Shown: positions 8,988 through 18,059, numbered from the stretch's first letter. The stretch is DNA of 64,000 nt from Mycolicibacterium gilvum (GCF_900454025.1 NZ_UGQM01000001.1:2232001-2296000), one strand, 5' to 3'. Numbers and translations are program-made. Notes: generated by a model not told the origin, from the letters alone.

Positions 8988-9017
8988 CTTTACAAAGTGT
9001 TGCCATAATGTCACGCT
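8988..9017 (+). promoter_or_regulatory. Conserved bipartite box B (CTTTACA-N14-TGTCACGCT)
   Basis: CTTTACA is at 8988-8994 and TGTCACGCT at 9009-9017, with the same 14-base spacing as boxes A and C while the spacer sequence differs. It lies between the divergent SRPBCC and acyl-CoA dehydrogenase genes and ends 36 bases before the GTG at 9054. Fixed spacing with a variable spacer is expected for a promoter or a two-half operator. Seen directly; role inferred. Confidence 0.65.
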
Positions 9018-9053
9018 GCGTGGCAGGCGCCAAGTGTGGGTGACGGAGCGGAC

Positions 9054-10211
9054 GTGGGGGTGGCGGTGGACTTCTCGGAAGTGGAACTCTGCGACGCGGA
9101 CAAGGCCTTTCGGGACGAGGTGCGGGAGTTCCTCGCCGCGGTCGTGACCGACGACGTCATCCGCCGTGATCTGGAGAGCGGCGACAACTTCGACGAGCAG
9201 GTCCACCTGGCGCTGGGTTCGGCAGGGTATCTGGAGCGGGACTGGCGCGCCGAAGCCGACGGCGGGTTCACCGCGGTGCAGAGGCGGATCTTCGAGCTCG
9301 AGATCGGACGGGCGCACACCCCGTGGTTCCACTGGCCGACGACCGCGATGGTCGCGAACGCGGTCGACCACTTCGGCTCCGATGAACTCAAGGACGAGGT
9401 GCTCCCGCAGGTGCTCGCGGGGCGGTATCGCCTGTGTCTGGGCTACACCGAGCCCGAGGGCGGGTCTGACATCGCAACGTGTAAGACGCGGGCGGTGCGG
9501 GAAGCGGATGGTTCAACGTGGATCATCAACGGCTCCAAGATGTTCACATCGAATGCCCACCACGCCCAGTACGTGTATCTGATCACCAACACCGATCCGC
9601 AGGCGCCCAAACATCAGAGCCTGACGATGTTCCTGGTACCCCTTGATTCGCCGGGAGTCGAGATCCAACCGATTCGCACCGTCGACGGTGATCGCACGAA
9701 CATCACCTTCTACAGCGACGTCCGCGTCGACGACCGTTATCGCATCGGACCGGTCAACGGCGGGTGGGGAGTGCTCAGGGAGGCGCTCAACGCCGAACAC
9801 GGAACCGTCGAGCGTGATGCGAGCGGTCTGCAGAAGATCGCCGTGATGACCGAGCACGCGCTGCTTCTCGCCGAGGAGGTGGACCGGGTCGCGTCCGTCG
9901 TGGGCGACCGGTTGGGCGACGGGGAGGTGGCCTATCGGCTGGGCCGCAGCGTCGCGCGGCTGGAAGCGGCGCTGAGCACGCCGGAGATGTTCGGCCGGGT
10001 GGCGATAGCGCAGACGCTGCGGGACATCACACCCGACTTGATGGACATCCTCGGCCCCGCTTCGGTATTGCCGTCCGGCCGCAGCGCTGAGTACCTGTTC
10101 CGGCTCGCGTTGCCGATGGGTATCTACGGCGGGACGCTCGACGTGTTCCGCAACATGATCGCCCAGCATGCGCTCGGGCTGGGAAAGCCGAACTACTCAC
10201 CACCGCGCTAA
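9054..10211 (+). CDS. Acyl-CoA dehydrogenase family protein
   Basis: About 385 residues. The GTG at 9054 has GGAG 5 bases upstream; GTGs at 9036 and 9060 are alternatives. The FAD/substrate motif YTEPEGGSDIA near residue 134 and MFTSNAHHAQYVY near 162 are characteristic, and the C-terminus PMGIYGGTLDVFRNMIAQHALGL matches the family. It would introduce a double bond into an acyl-CoA with FAD. Mycobacterial steroid pathways use two-subunit FadE enzymes, but no partner gene is adjacent here. It is probably controlled by box B. Its stop overlaps by 4 bases the end of the convergent HNH gene. Confidence 0.92.
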   Translation: MGVAVDFSEVELCDADKAFRDEVREFLAAVVTDDVIRRDLESGDNFDEQVHLALGSAGYLERDWRAEADGGFTAVQRRIFELEIGRAHTPWFHWPTTAMVANAVDHFGSDELKDEVLPQVLAGRYRLCLGYTEPEGGSDIATCKTRAVREADGSTWIINGSKMFTSNAHHAQYVYLITNTDPQAPKHQSLTMFLVPLDSPGVEIQPIRTVDGDRTNITFYSDVRVDDRYRIGPVNGGWGVLREALNAEHGTVERDASGLQKIAVMTEHALLLAEEVDRVASVVGDRLGDGEVAYRLGRSVARLEAALSTPEMFGRVAIAQTLRDITPDLMDILGPASVLPSGRSAEYLFRLALPMGIYGGTLDVFRNMIAQHALGLGKPNYSPPR

Positions 10212-11845
10212 AAAGGCGGGTCGTTGCCGCGGGGGCTGTCGGTGCGGTGTTCGACGTTGTGGGTGCGTTCGGCGGTGATGTAGGCGGCGCGGTTCTGGGC
10301 GCGGGTCTTCGCGCGGCGGGGCATCATGGCGCCGCGCCGTTCACGGATCGGGACCTGGGGTGGGTCGCCGGTCCAGAGGGTGGCGGTGGGGCGGCAGAGG
10401 GTGGGGAAGAGCAGGCGGCTGCCGGGGTGGGTGATGTAGGTGTGGCCGGTCGGGCTCGTCCAGGTGATGGTGCCGTCGGGGTGTTGTCGGTCGTGCCAGC
10501 CGCCGGGTCCGGTCCAGAACGTTTTCAGCAAGTGATGAAAACGGCACAGGCATTTCAGGTTTGACGCGTGGGTGGGTCCGACGGGGTGGGCGACGGTGTG
10601 GTCGATGTCGGCCTCGGTGGCCGGTGTGTCGCAGCCGGGGAAGCGGCAGGTCAGATCGCGGCAGCGGATGAAGTCGGCCAGCGCGGTGGAGGGGGTGTAG
10701 CGGGGTTCGGGTCCGGCCTGGCCGGGGTGGATGATCTCGCGGATCTTGGCACCGTCGAGCAGGGCGTCGTCGAGCAGGGCGTCGAACAGTGGGGCGGGCA
10801 TGAACCCGGACCCGAACAGGTATCCCGAACGGCCGGGCAGGAGTGTGGGCTTGGAGCGGCGGGGCTTCGGTGCCGTCGGCGGTGAGGACGTGGGTGGCGG
10901 GGTGGGCTGTTGTGCGGAGGTGCAATCAGCGTCAGCCGCGGCGACGCCGTCGGTTTCGGGGGCGTCCTCGTTGTCCGATTCGGCGGTCGCGTCGCCTCGC
11001 GGTTCTTCACTCACGGCGTCTGCGGTGGTCTGGTCGGTGAGGGCGTAGACGGTGAGCTCGCGTGGGGGTCGGGGGTTGGTGGCGGCGTCGCAGTCGTCGT
11101 TGGCGCAGCGGCAGGCCAGGGTGGTGATGCCGTGGAAGAGGGCGGTGAGGGCGTCGTTGCGGCGCTCATCGAGGGTGCGGGGGTCGTTGTCGCAGACGCT
11201 GTAGGCCATCGCGGTCAGGGTGCGTTGGCCGGCGGCGGCGTCGCCGGCGAACATGCGCGCCCAGACGGTGGTGTATCCGGGCGCATCGCCGGGGTTGCCG
11301 ATCTCGATCGTGCGGCCCACGTCGTGTTGACGGCTTTGGCGCACGGCGTCGGGGTCGTGGCGTTCGACGATGTGGTCGATGGCGGCTTCGGTTTTTTTGG
11401 CCGACTGTGGCCCCCAGTGCAGGATGTCGGCGGCCAGGTCGGCGTCGACGACGGCGATGAGTTCGGGGTCGGTGATCAGGTCGGTGCGGGTGATGATGGC
11501 GCGGACCAGCAGTTCACTGAGTAGCCCTTGCAGGAACAAGGCCCCTACTTTGGGGAGGCGGTCGCGCAGCACGACGGCCCGGTAGGTCTGGTGGGTGGCC
11601 AGGCCCTGGGTGATGGTGACCGCGGCGGCGATTTCGGCGGCCACGGCGGCGTCGGGGTCGACCCACCAGTTCAGCCGGTCTTCGGGGGCCAGATCGACGC
11701 GGCGGGTGAACAGTTCGGCCATCACGGCCAGCTTGCGGGCACAGACCGCGTTCTCCGCGCGCGCGGCGGCGCCCGCGGCGTCGACGAGTTCGGCATCCGA
11801 GAGCCCGGCCAGGGCACCAGGCTCGGGAACCAAACTATCGAACAT
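10208..11845 (-). CDS. DUF222 / HNH endonuclease-domain protein (13E12 family)
   Basis: About 545 residues from the ATG at 11845, the usual start in this family (MFDSLVPEP). Residues 1-250 form the DUF222 region, followed by a Pro/Ala-rich low-complexity linker near 300-340. The C-terminal HNH module shows CRFPGCDTPATEADIDH, then NLKCLCRFHHLLKT, with the zinc Cys pairs and catalytic His visible. These genes form a multicopy family in mycobacteria; a nuclease role is inferred from the HNH fold and the biological role is not known. The upstream DNA has a TAAACT -10-like hexamer and the small palindrome CCGACCTGTCGG. Confidence 0.92.
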   Translation of the reverse strand: MFDSLVPEPGALAGLSDAELVDAAGAAARAENAVCARKLAVMAELFTRRVDLAPEDRLNWWVDPDAAVAAEIAAAVTITQGLATHQTYRAVVLRDRLPKVGALFLQGLLSELLVRAIITRTDLITDPELIAVVDADLAADILHWGPQSAKKTEAAIDHIVERHDPDAVRQSRQHDVGRTIEIGNPGDAPGYTTVWARMFAGDAAAGQRTLTAMAYSVCDNDPRTLDERRNDALTALFHGITTLACRCANDDCDAATNPRPPRELTVYALTDQTTADAVSEEPRGDATAESDNEDAPETDGVAAADADCTSAQQPTPPPTSSPPTAPKPRRSKPTLLPGRSGYLFGSGFMPAPLFDALLDDALLDGAKIREIIHPGQAGPEPRYTPSTALADFIRCRDLTCRFPGCDTPATEADIDHTVAHPVGPTHASNLKCLCRFHHLLKTFWTGPGGWHDRQHPDGTITWTSPTGHTYITHPGSRLLFPTLCRPTATLWTGDPPQVPIRERRGAMMPRRAKTRAQNRAAYITAERTHNVEHRTDSPRGNDPPF

Positions 11846-11931
11846 GTGTGCGAGTTTACCGTTCCGCACCGACAGGTCGGGGCACAATTTTCACGGCCTG
11901 GGGATCAATTCGGATGTGTGGATACTCGGCG

Positions 11932-12864
11932 TCAGAGTCGCGGAATGATCTCGGAGGCAAGCAGTTCCAGTGTCTGATCCGAGCAGCGGTCGTGGGTGAA
12001 CAGCACGATCTGCCCGAAACCGATTTCCACAAGTCGGCCGAGCTTGGCTGCGATCTCGGCCGGCGTCCCGATCAGCCCAGTATCGTGAAGTCCGAAACCC
12101 GGTCCGCGGAAGCGCTTTTCGGCCAACATCCGCACCGATTCGAGCGATTCCTGGTCGGGGGCGACCGCCATCACCGCCTCGATCGAGAGCACGATGCTGT
12201 CCGGGTCCCGACCGATGTCCTCACAGATCGACCGCAGCACCGCGATCTTCGGCTCGATCTGGTCCAGGGCATAGGTGGGCACGTTCCACACGTCGGCGTA
12301 GCGAGCCACCAGCGGCAGCGTGTACTTCTCGCCGACTCCACCCACCACGATCGGCGGGCCGGACTTCTGCACCGGACCCGGTTTGATCGGAAAGTCCGTC
12401 ACCGTGAAGTGCCGGCCGGCGAAGTCGACGCGCTCGTCGGTGAACGCCTGCCGCAGGATCTGCAGCGTCTCGCCCAGCTGTGCGGAACGCTCGGCGAACG
12501 TCCCCCACGGCAGGCCGGCGCGCCGGTGCTCGTCCTCGATCGACCCGCTACCGATGCCCAGCGAGAGTCGTCCCCCGGAGATTTGATCCAGGGTGGTCAC
12601 CATTTTCGCCAGTGTGACGGGATGCCGAAACTGGTTGCACAGCACCATGTGTCCGATGCGCAGCCGCTCGGTACGGCTCAGCAGAGCGGTCGCCAGCGTC
12701 CAGGCCTCCATCGACGGGTAGTCCGGCATCCCAGGCCCGTACAGGTGGTCGTAGAGCCACAGGGAGTCGATCCCGAGGTCTTCGCAGCGCCGCGCCCGGT
12801 GCAGGACCTCATCGAACGAGAAGCCCATCTGGGGCAGGTAGACGCCGATCTCCGGCCTGCGCAT
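11932..12864 (-). CDS. Luciferase-like (F420-type) oxidoreductase
   Basis: 310 residues from the ATG at 12864, with GGGAG 5 bases before it. Features of the bacterial luciferase-like TIM barrel are EIGVYLPQMGFSFDEVL at the N-terminus, SGGRLSLGIGSGSIEDEHRR near 100, and PPIVVGGVGEKYTLPL near 165. In mycobacteria many of these enzymes use F420, with some using FMN. It is divergent from a second luciferase-like gene at 12954 with an 89-base gap. Substrate unknown. Confidence 0.9.
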   Translation of the reverse strand: MRRPEIGVYLPQMGFSFDEVLHRARRCEDLGIDSLWLYDHLYGPGMPDYPSMEAWTLATALLSRTERLRIGHMVLCNQFRHPVTLAKMVTTLDQISGGRLSLGIGSGSIEDEHRRAGLPWGTFAERSAQLGETLQILRQAFTDERVDFAGRHFTVTDFPIKPGPVQKSGPPIVVGGVGEKYTLPLVARYADVWNVPTYALDQIEPKIAVLRSICEDIGRDPDSIVLSIEAVMAVAPDQESLESVRMLAEKRFRGPGFGLHDTGLIGTPAEIAAKLGRLVEIGFGQIVLFTHDRCSDQTLELLASEIIPRL

Positions 12865-12953
12865 GTTCACTCCCGCCGCTGTACATTCCGTCGCTCGCAT
12901 GGTAACGACATTCTCGTAGCTGGAGAAGCCGGTTCTGACAAGAAGGACGCTCG

Positions 12954-13874
12954 ATGCAGTTCGCGATCACCCATCCGATGCACAGTCACCCGTACAACCC
13001 CGAGCTGGTGACCGGTGCGGGCATCGCACGGGTGGCCGTCGCGGCGGAGAAGGCCGGGTTCGGCGGGTTCGGGTTCACCGACCACCCGGCGCCGACGCAG
13101 CGATGGTTGGAGGCCGGCGGACACGACGCGCTCGACCCGTTCGTCGCGATGGGATTCGCGGCCGCGCACACCACGACGCTGCGACTGATCCCCAACATCG
13201 TGGTGCTGCCGTACCGCAACCCGTTCGTGGTCGCCAAGGCCGGCGCGACGCTGGACTTGATCTCGGACGGGCGGTTCACCCTCGCCGTGGGAGTGGGTTA
13301 CCTGAAGCGTGAGTTCGCGGCGCTCGGAGTCGAATTCGACGAGAGGGCCGCCGTCTTCGAAGAGGCGCTGGACGTGATCACGCAGATCTGGACCACCGAC
13401 GACCTCAGCTACGACGGCAGGAATTTCAGCGCCAAGGGCATCACCGCGCACCCGAAGCCGCTCACCACCCCGCATCCGCCCATCTGGGTCGGCGGCAACA
13501 CCTCGGCGGCACGCGCGCGGGTGGCCAAGTACGCACAGGGGTGGTGCCCGTTCCGGGCTCCCGCGATGCTGGCGCAGACCGCGCGCACCGCGGCGCTGGA
13601 GACGACCGAGCACCTCGCGAAGGGGATCGACGATCTGCGGCGCCGGCTCGAGGACGCCGGTCGCGACCCCGCCGACGTCGACATCACCTTCACCAACGAC
13701 GCCGGCGGGGCACCGGGCACCGACGACTTCAATGCCGACGAATTCCTGGCCGGGGCCGAGGAACTCGAGCGAGCCGGGGTGACCTGGCTTCAGGTGAACG
13801 TGCCCGGCGACAGCCTGGCCCATGCGGTGGAGGCGATCGAGGGTTTCGGCGAGACGGTCATCGCCCAGCGGTGA
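12954..13874 (+). CDS. Luciferase-like (F420-type) oxidoreductase
   Basis: 306 residues. The ATG at 12954 follows AGAAGGA at a good distance. It has the family signatures GFGGFGFTDHPAPT near residue 28, ISDGRFTLAVGVGYLKREF near 101 and PPIWVGGNTSAARARVAKYA near 177, and a long C-terminal helix. It is a divergent neighbour of the gene at 11932-12864 but clearly a different subfamily. Its last 17 bases overlap the end of the convergent TetR gene. The cofactor is probably F420, inferred from the genus; the reaction is unknown. Confidence 0.9.
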   Translation: MQFAITHPMHSHPYNPELVTGAGIARVAVAAEKAGFGGFGFTDHPAPTQRWLEAGGHDALDPFVAMGFAAAHTTTLRLIPNIVVLPYRNPFVVAKAGATLDLISDGRFTLAVGVGYLKREFAALGVEFDERAAVFEEALDVITQIWTTDDLSYDGRNFSAKGITAHPKPLTTPHPPIWVGGNTSAARARVAKYAQGWCPFRAPAMLAQTARTAALETTEHLAKGIDDLRRRLEDAGRDPADVDITFTNDAGGAPGTDDFNADEFLAGAEELERAGVTWLQVNVPGDSLAHAVEAIEGFGETVIAQR

Positions 13875-14463
13875 GCGCGGGCCCGACCCAGCGGTGCAGG
13901 TAGCTACGCAGTGCCGCCGAATCCCGCGGCGGCTCCGGGGGAGCGATCACCATCGACTGGATCATCCGTAGCAGGAACTCGATCAGTTCGTCGATGTCGG
14001 CGTCGCTGACATAGCCGAGCCCCTCCCAGTCGATCCGGCTGTGCCGCAGGATGACTCGGCACCGGTCGATGACCGGGGCGCTGAGCATCCGGCGGCTGAA
14101 CTGGTTGGTGCGGTCGTTCTCCAGCAACAGCGTCAGCAGCGGCTCCTCGGGCAGCCGTTCGACGATGAACGCCACCACCTCGACCAGCTGTCCGGCCACG
14201 TCGTCGATATCGGCGGTGATCGTCTCGATCCTGCGGACGAACCCACCCAGCGCGACTTCGGCTGCCGCGGTGAACAAATCCTCGGTGGTCGCGAAGTAGC
14301 GGTACACCGTCCTGCGCGTGATGCCGAGTGTGTCGGCGACATCGGAGAGGCTGGTCTGCGACGGACCGTGACGCTCGATGCACGTCAGTGCGGCCTCGAC
14401 GATCCGCGTGCGTGCCTCCTCGTCGTCCCGCGGGGGCGCGCCGGCCCACCCCTTACGGCCCAT
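13858..14463 (-). CDS. TetR-family transcriptional regulator
   Basis: 201 residues. The N-terminal helix-turn-helix (TSLSDVADTLGITRRTVYRYF, about residues 37-57) is a standard TetR DNA-binding domain, followed by an all-helical ligand-binding half ending in a run rich in Glu/Leu/Arg. It faces the divergent metal-dependent hydrolase gene with 89 bases between starts, and a clear dyad lies in that gap. TetR proteins next to a divergent enzyme gene usually repress both; this is inferred here. Effector unknown. Confidence 0.92.
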   Translation of the reverse strand: MGRKGWAGAPPRDDEEARTRIVEAALTCIERHGPSQTSLSDVADTLGITRRTVYRYFATTEDLFTAAAEVALGGFVRRIETITADIDDVAGQLVEVVAFIVERLPEEPLLTLLLENDRTNQFSRRMLSAPVIDRCRVILRHSRIDWEGLGYVSDADIDELIEFLLRMIQSMVIAPPEPPRDSAALRSYLHRWVGPALTAGR

Positions 14464-14494
14464 GGTGATTGACTCCTTCGCGGTCGGCAGGTCA

Positions 14495-14534
14495 TCATTA
14501 CAGAAGATACACCAGATGTCTCAGTGTGTAATGA
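14495..14534. promoter_or_regulatory. Inverted repeat, candidate TetR operator
   Basis: TCATTACA at 14495-14502 and TGTAATGA at 14527-14534 are perfect reverse complements. The 24 bases between them contain a weaker inner dyad (AGATAC...ATGTCT). The site lies midway between the TetR gene and the divergent hydrolase gene, and is AT-rich relative to its surroundings, as expected for a shared operator/promoter. Confidence 0.55.
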
Positions 14535-14552
14535 TAGCCGGAGGTCGATGCC

Positions 14553-15461
14553 ATGACGGAGCTGCACGTGCGTCGCCCTCGCTTCGACTTCACCGCCGAC
14601 GTCCCGTGGCAGTGGAATCCGGCCAGTCCCGCCTTCTCGTACTTCATGAACGCGACGTCGATCATCGCCGTCTGTTTCGAGCAGATGATCGTCGCCGCGG
14701 TCACGGAGGCCAGGCCATTGATCTCCGACCCGTCGGTCGCCGAGGAGGCCACGGCGTTCCTGCGGCAGGAGGCCCAGCACTCGGCCAGTCACCGCAAGCA
14801 CGTCAACGCGCTGATCGCGCACTATCCGGGTCTGCAGCACACTGTCGACGCGACGATGGCGGAATTCGACGCCCTGACCGCATCCACCCCGCCGGCCTAC
14901 CGACTCGCCTACATCGCCGACCTCGAGGCGACCTTCACGCCGAGCTTCAAGCTGATGCTCGACAACGAGGCGTCGCTGTTCCGGCCCGGTGACGAACGGG
15001 TCGCGTCGCTGTTCCTGTGGCATTTCGTCGAGGAGGTCGAACACCGCAGTTCGGCATTGGTGATCTACGACGCCGTGATCGGCGACCCCTGGTACCGCCT
15101 GCGCAAGGTGCCCGCGGTGGTCAGGCATCTCCTCGGCGTCATCGCGGTGATCGCCGAGGGCGTCAACACCCACATCCCGGAGTCCGACCGGGCGGTCGAC
15201 GCCCGGACCATGCATCCGTGGCATGGAACGCGAACCGCCCTGCGGCAGAAGATCTCCCGCGACCGGCACACGGCCCCGCCCGCATTCGCCAGCGTGCCCC
15301 GCACGCAGAAGCTGATCGCGGGATGGCGGGTGCTGCTGAGCCAGCTGCCGTTCCACGACCCCGCCGACGAGCCGCTGCCCGGATTCGCCGACGAATGGTT
15401 CGCACGTTGGGAGCGCGGCGAGGACGTCACACGCTGGTACTCGTCACAACGAGCGGGTTGA
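14553..15461 (+). CDS. Predicted metal-dependent hydrolase (PF10118-like)
   Basis: 302 residues. The helical family with conserved Glu/His metal ligands is recognised from EAQHSASHRKH near residue 71 and HFVEEVEHRSSA near 157, which resemble ferritin-like iron sites. A hydrophobic stretch follows (VVRHLLGVIAVIAEGV). The family is annotated as predicted metal-dependent hydrolases without a proven reaction; a di-iron oxygenase is an equally reasonable reading. The gene is divergent from the TetR gene and is its likely target. Its 3' end overlaps the end of the convergent gene at 15444. Confidence 0.82.
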   Translation: MTELHVRRPRFDFTADVPWQWNPASPAFSYFMNATSIIAVCFEQMIVAAVTEARPLISDPSVAEEATAFLRQEAQHSASHRKHVNALIAHYPGLQHTVDATMAEFDALTASTPPAYRLAYIADLEATFTPSFKLMLDNEASLFRPGDERVASLFLWHFVEEVEHRSSALVIYDAVIGDPWYRLRKVPAVVRHLLGVIAVIAEGVNTHIPESDRAVDARTMHPWHGTRTALRQKISRDRHTAPPAFASVPRTQKLIAGWRVLLSQLPFHDPADEPLPGFADEWFARWERGEDVTRWYSSQRAG

Positions 15462-16487
15462 GGCGTCGTCACCGATGCCGAGCCTGACCAGGGTCTTGCC
15501 GGTGTTGACGCCGGTGAACAGGCCATTGAGCGCGTCGACGCAGGATTCGATGCCGTCGAAGATGTGCTCACGATGAGTGAGCAATCCCTGCTCCTCCCAC
15601 CGACGCAACGCGGCGAACGCCTCGTCGAACCGTCCCCATTCGTCGAGGGCGTTGAATCCCTGCATGGTGGCCGTCTTGGCGAGCAGGTTCACGTAGTTCG
15701 CCGGGCCGGGGTGCTCGCCGGTGAGGTAGCTCGAGATCACGCCGCACAACACCACGCGCGCCTTGTGGGCGAGCCGGCCCAGCACGGCGTCGAGGATGGG
15801 GCCGCCGACGTTGTCGAAGTAGACGTTCACCCCCTGGGGGCAGTGCCGTTTCAGCTCGGCGCGGAGGTCGTCGTTGCGGTAGTCGATACATGCGTCGAAC
15901 CCGAAGTCCTCGACGACCGCCCGGCACTTGTGCGGGCCGCCGGCGATGCCGACCACCCGGGCGCCGGCGATCTTGGCGATCTGGCCGGCCACCGAACCGG
16001 TCGCGCCCGCGGCCGCCGATACCACGATCGTCTCGCCCGGTTGGGGACGGCCGATACCGACCATGCCGAAATAGGCGGTGGCGCCCGTCGGTCCGTAGAT
16101 CGACATCACGGCGAGTTGATCGACCTGGTCCGCGGGGCCGGGGACCGGGGTGGTGAACAGGTCGTCGCGCACCAGGGTGTACTCCTGGAAACCCGTCAGC
16201 GTGGTGACGATGTCACCGACGGCGTAAGCCTCGCAACGGCTTTCGATGACCTCGCCGATCCCGGCCGCGCGGATCACCTCGCCGAGGCCGACGGGCGGAA
16301 GGTAGCCGGGCTGGTCGTCGAGCCAGGTTCTGGCCGCGGCGTCGATGCCGACATAGGTGGTGCGGACCAGGGCCTCGCCGTCGGCTGGTTCGGGCGCGGG
16401 AACCGACACCAGCTCGGTGTCCTCGGGATCGACCAGCCCGGTGGGACGGCGTCGTAACAGAATCTGGCGGTTCGTCAGCGTCGACAC
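15444..16487 (-). CDS. NADP-dependent MDR oxidoreductase (leukotriene B4 dehydrogenase/CurA-like)
   Basis: 347 residues. No zinc ligands are present; instead it has the zinc-free quinone-oxidoreductase/prostaglandin-reductase pattern: MSIYGPTGATAYFGM near residue 128, the nucleotide motif SAAAGATGSVAGQIAKIAGA near 157, and YFDNVGGPILDAVLGRL near 225. Known relatives reduce the double bond of alpha,beta-unsaturated ketones with NADPH. It stands alone on the minus strand, 60 bases downstream of the thioesterase gene. Substrate unknown. Confidence 0.92.
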   Translation of the reverse strand: MSTLTNRQILLRRRPTGLVDPEDTELVSVPAPEPADGEALVRTTYVGIDAAARTWLDDQPGYLPPVGLGEVIRAAGIGEVIESRCEAYAVGDIVTTLTGFQEYTLVRDDLFTTPVPGPADQVDQLAVMSIYGPTGATAYFGMVGIGRPQPGETIVVSAAAGATGSVAGQIAKIAGARVVGIAGGPHKCRAVVEDFGFDACIDYRNDDLRAELKRHCPQGVNVYFDNVGGPILDAVLGRLAHKARVVLCGVISSYLTGEHPGPANYVNLLAKTATMQGFNALDEWGRFDEAFAALRRWEEQGLLTHREHIFDGIESCVDALNGLFTGVNTGKTLVRLGIGDDASTRSL

Positions 16488-16547
16488 TCGCCAGAACCTA
16501 CCGAAGGGTGCCGGTCCCGGTGCCCGATCTCGTGATACCGCCTCGGA

Positions 16548-17342
16548 TCACAACCGCCACAACGCTTCCTGGGTGGTGGTGGCGACCAGCGAGCCGCTGC
16601 CGTCGTACAACGAGCCGTGCACCAGCCCCCGGGAATCGCCGACGTTGAGTGGGTGCACCTCGTAGCGATGCCATTCGTGCGGGTCGAAGGGGCGGTGAAA
16701 CCACACCGAGTGGTCGAGGCTGGCTGCCTGACCCGTCCCGGGTCGCAGCGGGGTGTGCTGCGGATGGGCCGCGGGTACCGGCCCGAAATCGGACAGGAAC
16801 GTCAGGGCGCACGCCCGGATCAGCGGATCGTCCTCGACCTGTTCGCGGCTGCGGATCCAGAACGGCGGGATCACGAAGATGGACGGGTCGCCGGGTCCGG
16901 TGCGGATCTCGAAGAGATCGGTGAACTCGACGTCGGGTTCCATGCTCTCCGTCTCATCGAGGGTGACCGACGGCGGATGCGGCGGGAACTCGTCGGCGCC
17001 GGGCTCGGGCGTGTGGAACGACGCGATCATCTCCAGGATCACCGCGCCCTGTTGCACCGCGGTGACCCTGCGGGTGTCGAAGGATCTGCCGTCGCGGGTG
17101 CGTTCCACCTGCAGTTCGACATCCGCGTCGTACCGACCACCGCGGACGAAGTACAGGTGCAGTGACTGTGGATGCTTGCCCGGGTCGACGGTCGCCCCCG
17201 CAGCGCCCAGCGCCTGCGCGGCGATGAGCCCGCCGAACAATCGCAGTCCCGGAGCCACCTCGGGCGGCGTGGTGACGAAGGTGTCGCCACGGCGCTCGAA
17301 CTGCAGGAACTGCGAAATCCAACTCAACTTGACACCTGTCAT
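16548..17342 (-). CDS. Acyl-CoA thioesterase II (TesB-like, double hotdog)
   Basis: 264 residues, close to the usual TesB length. N-terminal hotdog: FVTTPPEVAPGLRLFGGLIAAQALGAA near residue 24 and LHLYFVRGGRYDADVELQVERTRDGRSF near 60. Second hotdog: SLDHSVWFHRPFDPHEWHRYEV near 210, with Asp, a Ser/Thr and Gln at the usual catalytic places. It hydrolyses medium- or long-chain acyl-CoA. It lies 27 bases downstream of the DUF427 gene on the same strand, so the two may be cotranscribed. Confidence 0.9.
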   Translation of the reverse strand: MTGVKLSWISQFLQFERRGDTFVTTPPEVAPGLRLFGGLIAAQALGAAGATVDPGKHPQSLHLYFVRGGRYDADVELQVERTRDGRSFDTRRVTAVQQGAVILEMIASFHTPEPGADEFPPHPPSVTLDETESMEPDVEFTDLFEIRTGPGDPSIFVIPPFWIRSREQVEDDPLIRACALTFLSDFGPVPAAHPQHTPLRPGTGQAASLDHSVWFHRPFDPHEWHRYEVHPLNVGDSRGLVHGSLYDGSGSLVATTTQEALWRL

Positions 17343-17369
17343 CAGGAGTCGACCCTATCGGGCGTCCCG

Positions 17370-18059
17370 CTATCCGCGCTCCGGGGTTGCCGGCAGCTCA
17401 GCGGTCACGGCCACCCGGGTCTCGTCGAAGCTGACCATGCCGGCGATGGGCAGGCTCTCGGGTGGGGGGTCGGCGTAGCTCCACGCGACGTCGTCGACCA
17501 CCGTGCCGTCGATGTCCAGGCTCCAGTACGTCGCGTAGCCCTTGTAGTTGCAGTAGCTCGTCGTCGATGAGCGCCGCAGCAGGTCGGTGCGCACCGCCGA
17601 GGGGCGCACGTACAGCCGCGGCGGCAACGCCGTCTCGAACAGGATCGTCGTGTCGGTGGTGTCGACCAGCGTCACCTCGCCCGCGTCCACCCGCAGCCGT
17701 CGGGCGGTGGGGCGGCAGTCCACCCGGTGATACGGGTTGGGGGGATAGTGCACCAGCTCTCTGCCTTCCTCGAACCAGCTGTCCACCGCCGACCACGGCA
17801 CGACCGCGTAGCCGGGTGCCTCCGGAACGGGGGTGCTCGGCAGGTCTCCGATGTCGCCGGCGCTGAACGCGTAGCTCAACGGTGCGCCGCGCCGATGCAC
17901 CATCAGCGCGTGTTCGGTGTCGATCACCGTGCGGCCGCCGAGGACGGCCTGCACACGGCGGGGGTGCGGTTCGACGTACACCAGATCGTCGGCGACCGGA
18001 GGAAACAGCTGACCGGCCCGGTCACGGCTGAGGGGTCCGCGGCCGGCCACCAGGCTCAT
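17370..18059 (-). CDS. DUF427 domain protein (two tandem domains)
   Basis: 229 residues from the ATG at 18059, with GGGA just upstream; a longer frame to 18161 has no support. Two DUF427 units are visible: VYVEPHPRRVQAVLGGRTVIDTEHALMVH near residue 22 and RLRVDAGEVTLVDTTDTTILFETALPPRLYV near 115, followed by the typical SYCNYKGYATYWSL. These are small beta proteins of unknown biochemical role, common in actinobacteria. The gene is followed closely by the tesB-like gene and divergent from the WS/DGAT gene. Confidence 0.85.
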   Translation of the reverse strand: MSLVAGRGPLSRDRAGQLFPPVADDLVYVEPHPRRVQAVLGGRTVIDTEHALMVHRRGAPLSYAFSAGDIGDLPSTPVPEAPGYAVVPWSAVDSWFEEGRELVHYPPNPYHRVDCRPTARRLRVDAGEVTLVDTTDTTILFETALPPRLYVRPSAVRTDLLRRSSTTSYCNYKGYATYWSLDIDGTVVDDVAWSYADPPPESLPIAGMVSFDETRVAVTAELPATPERG

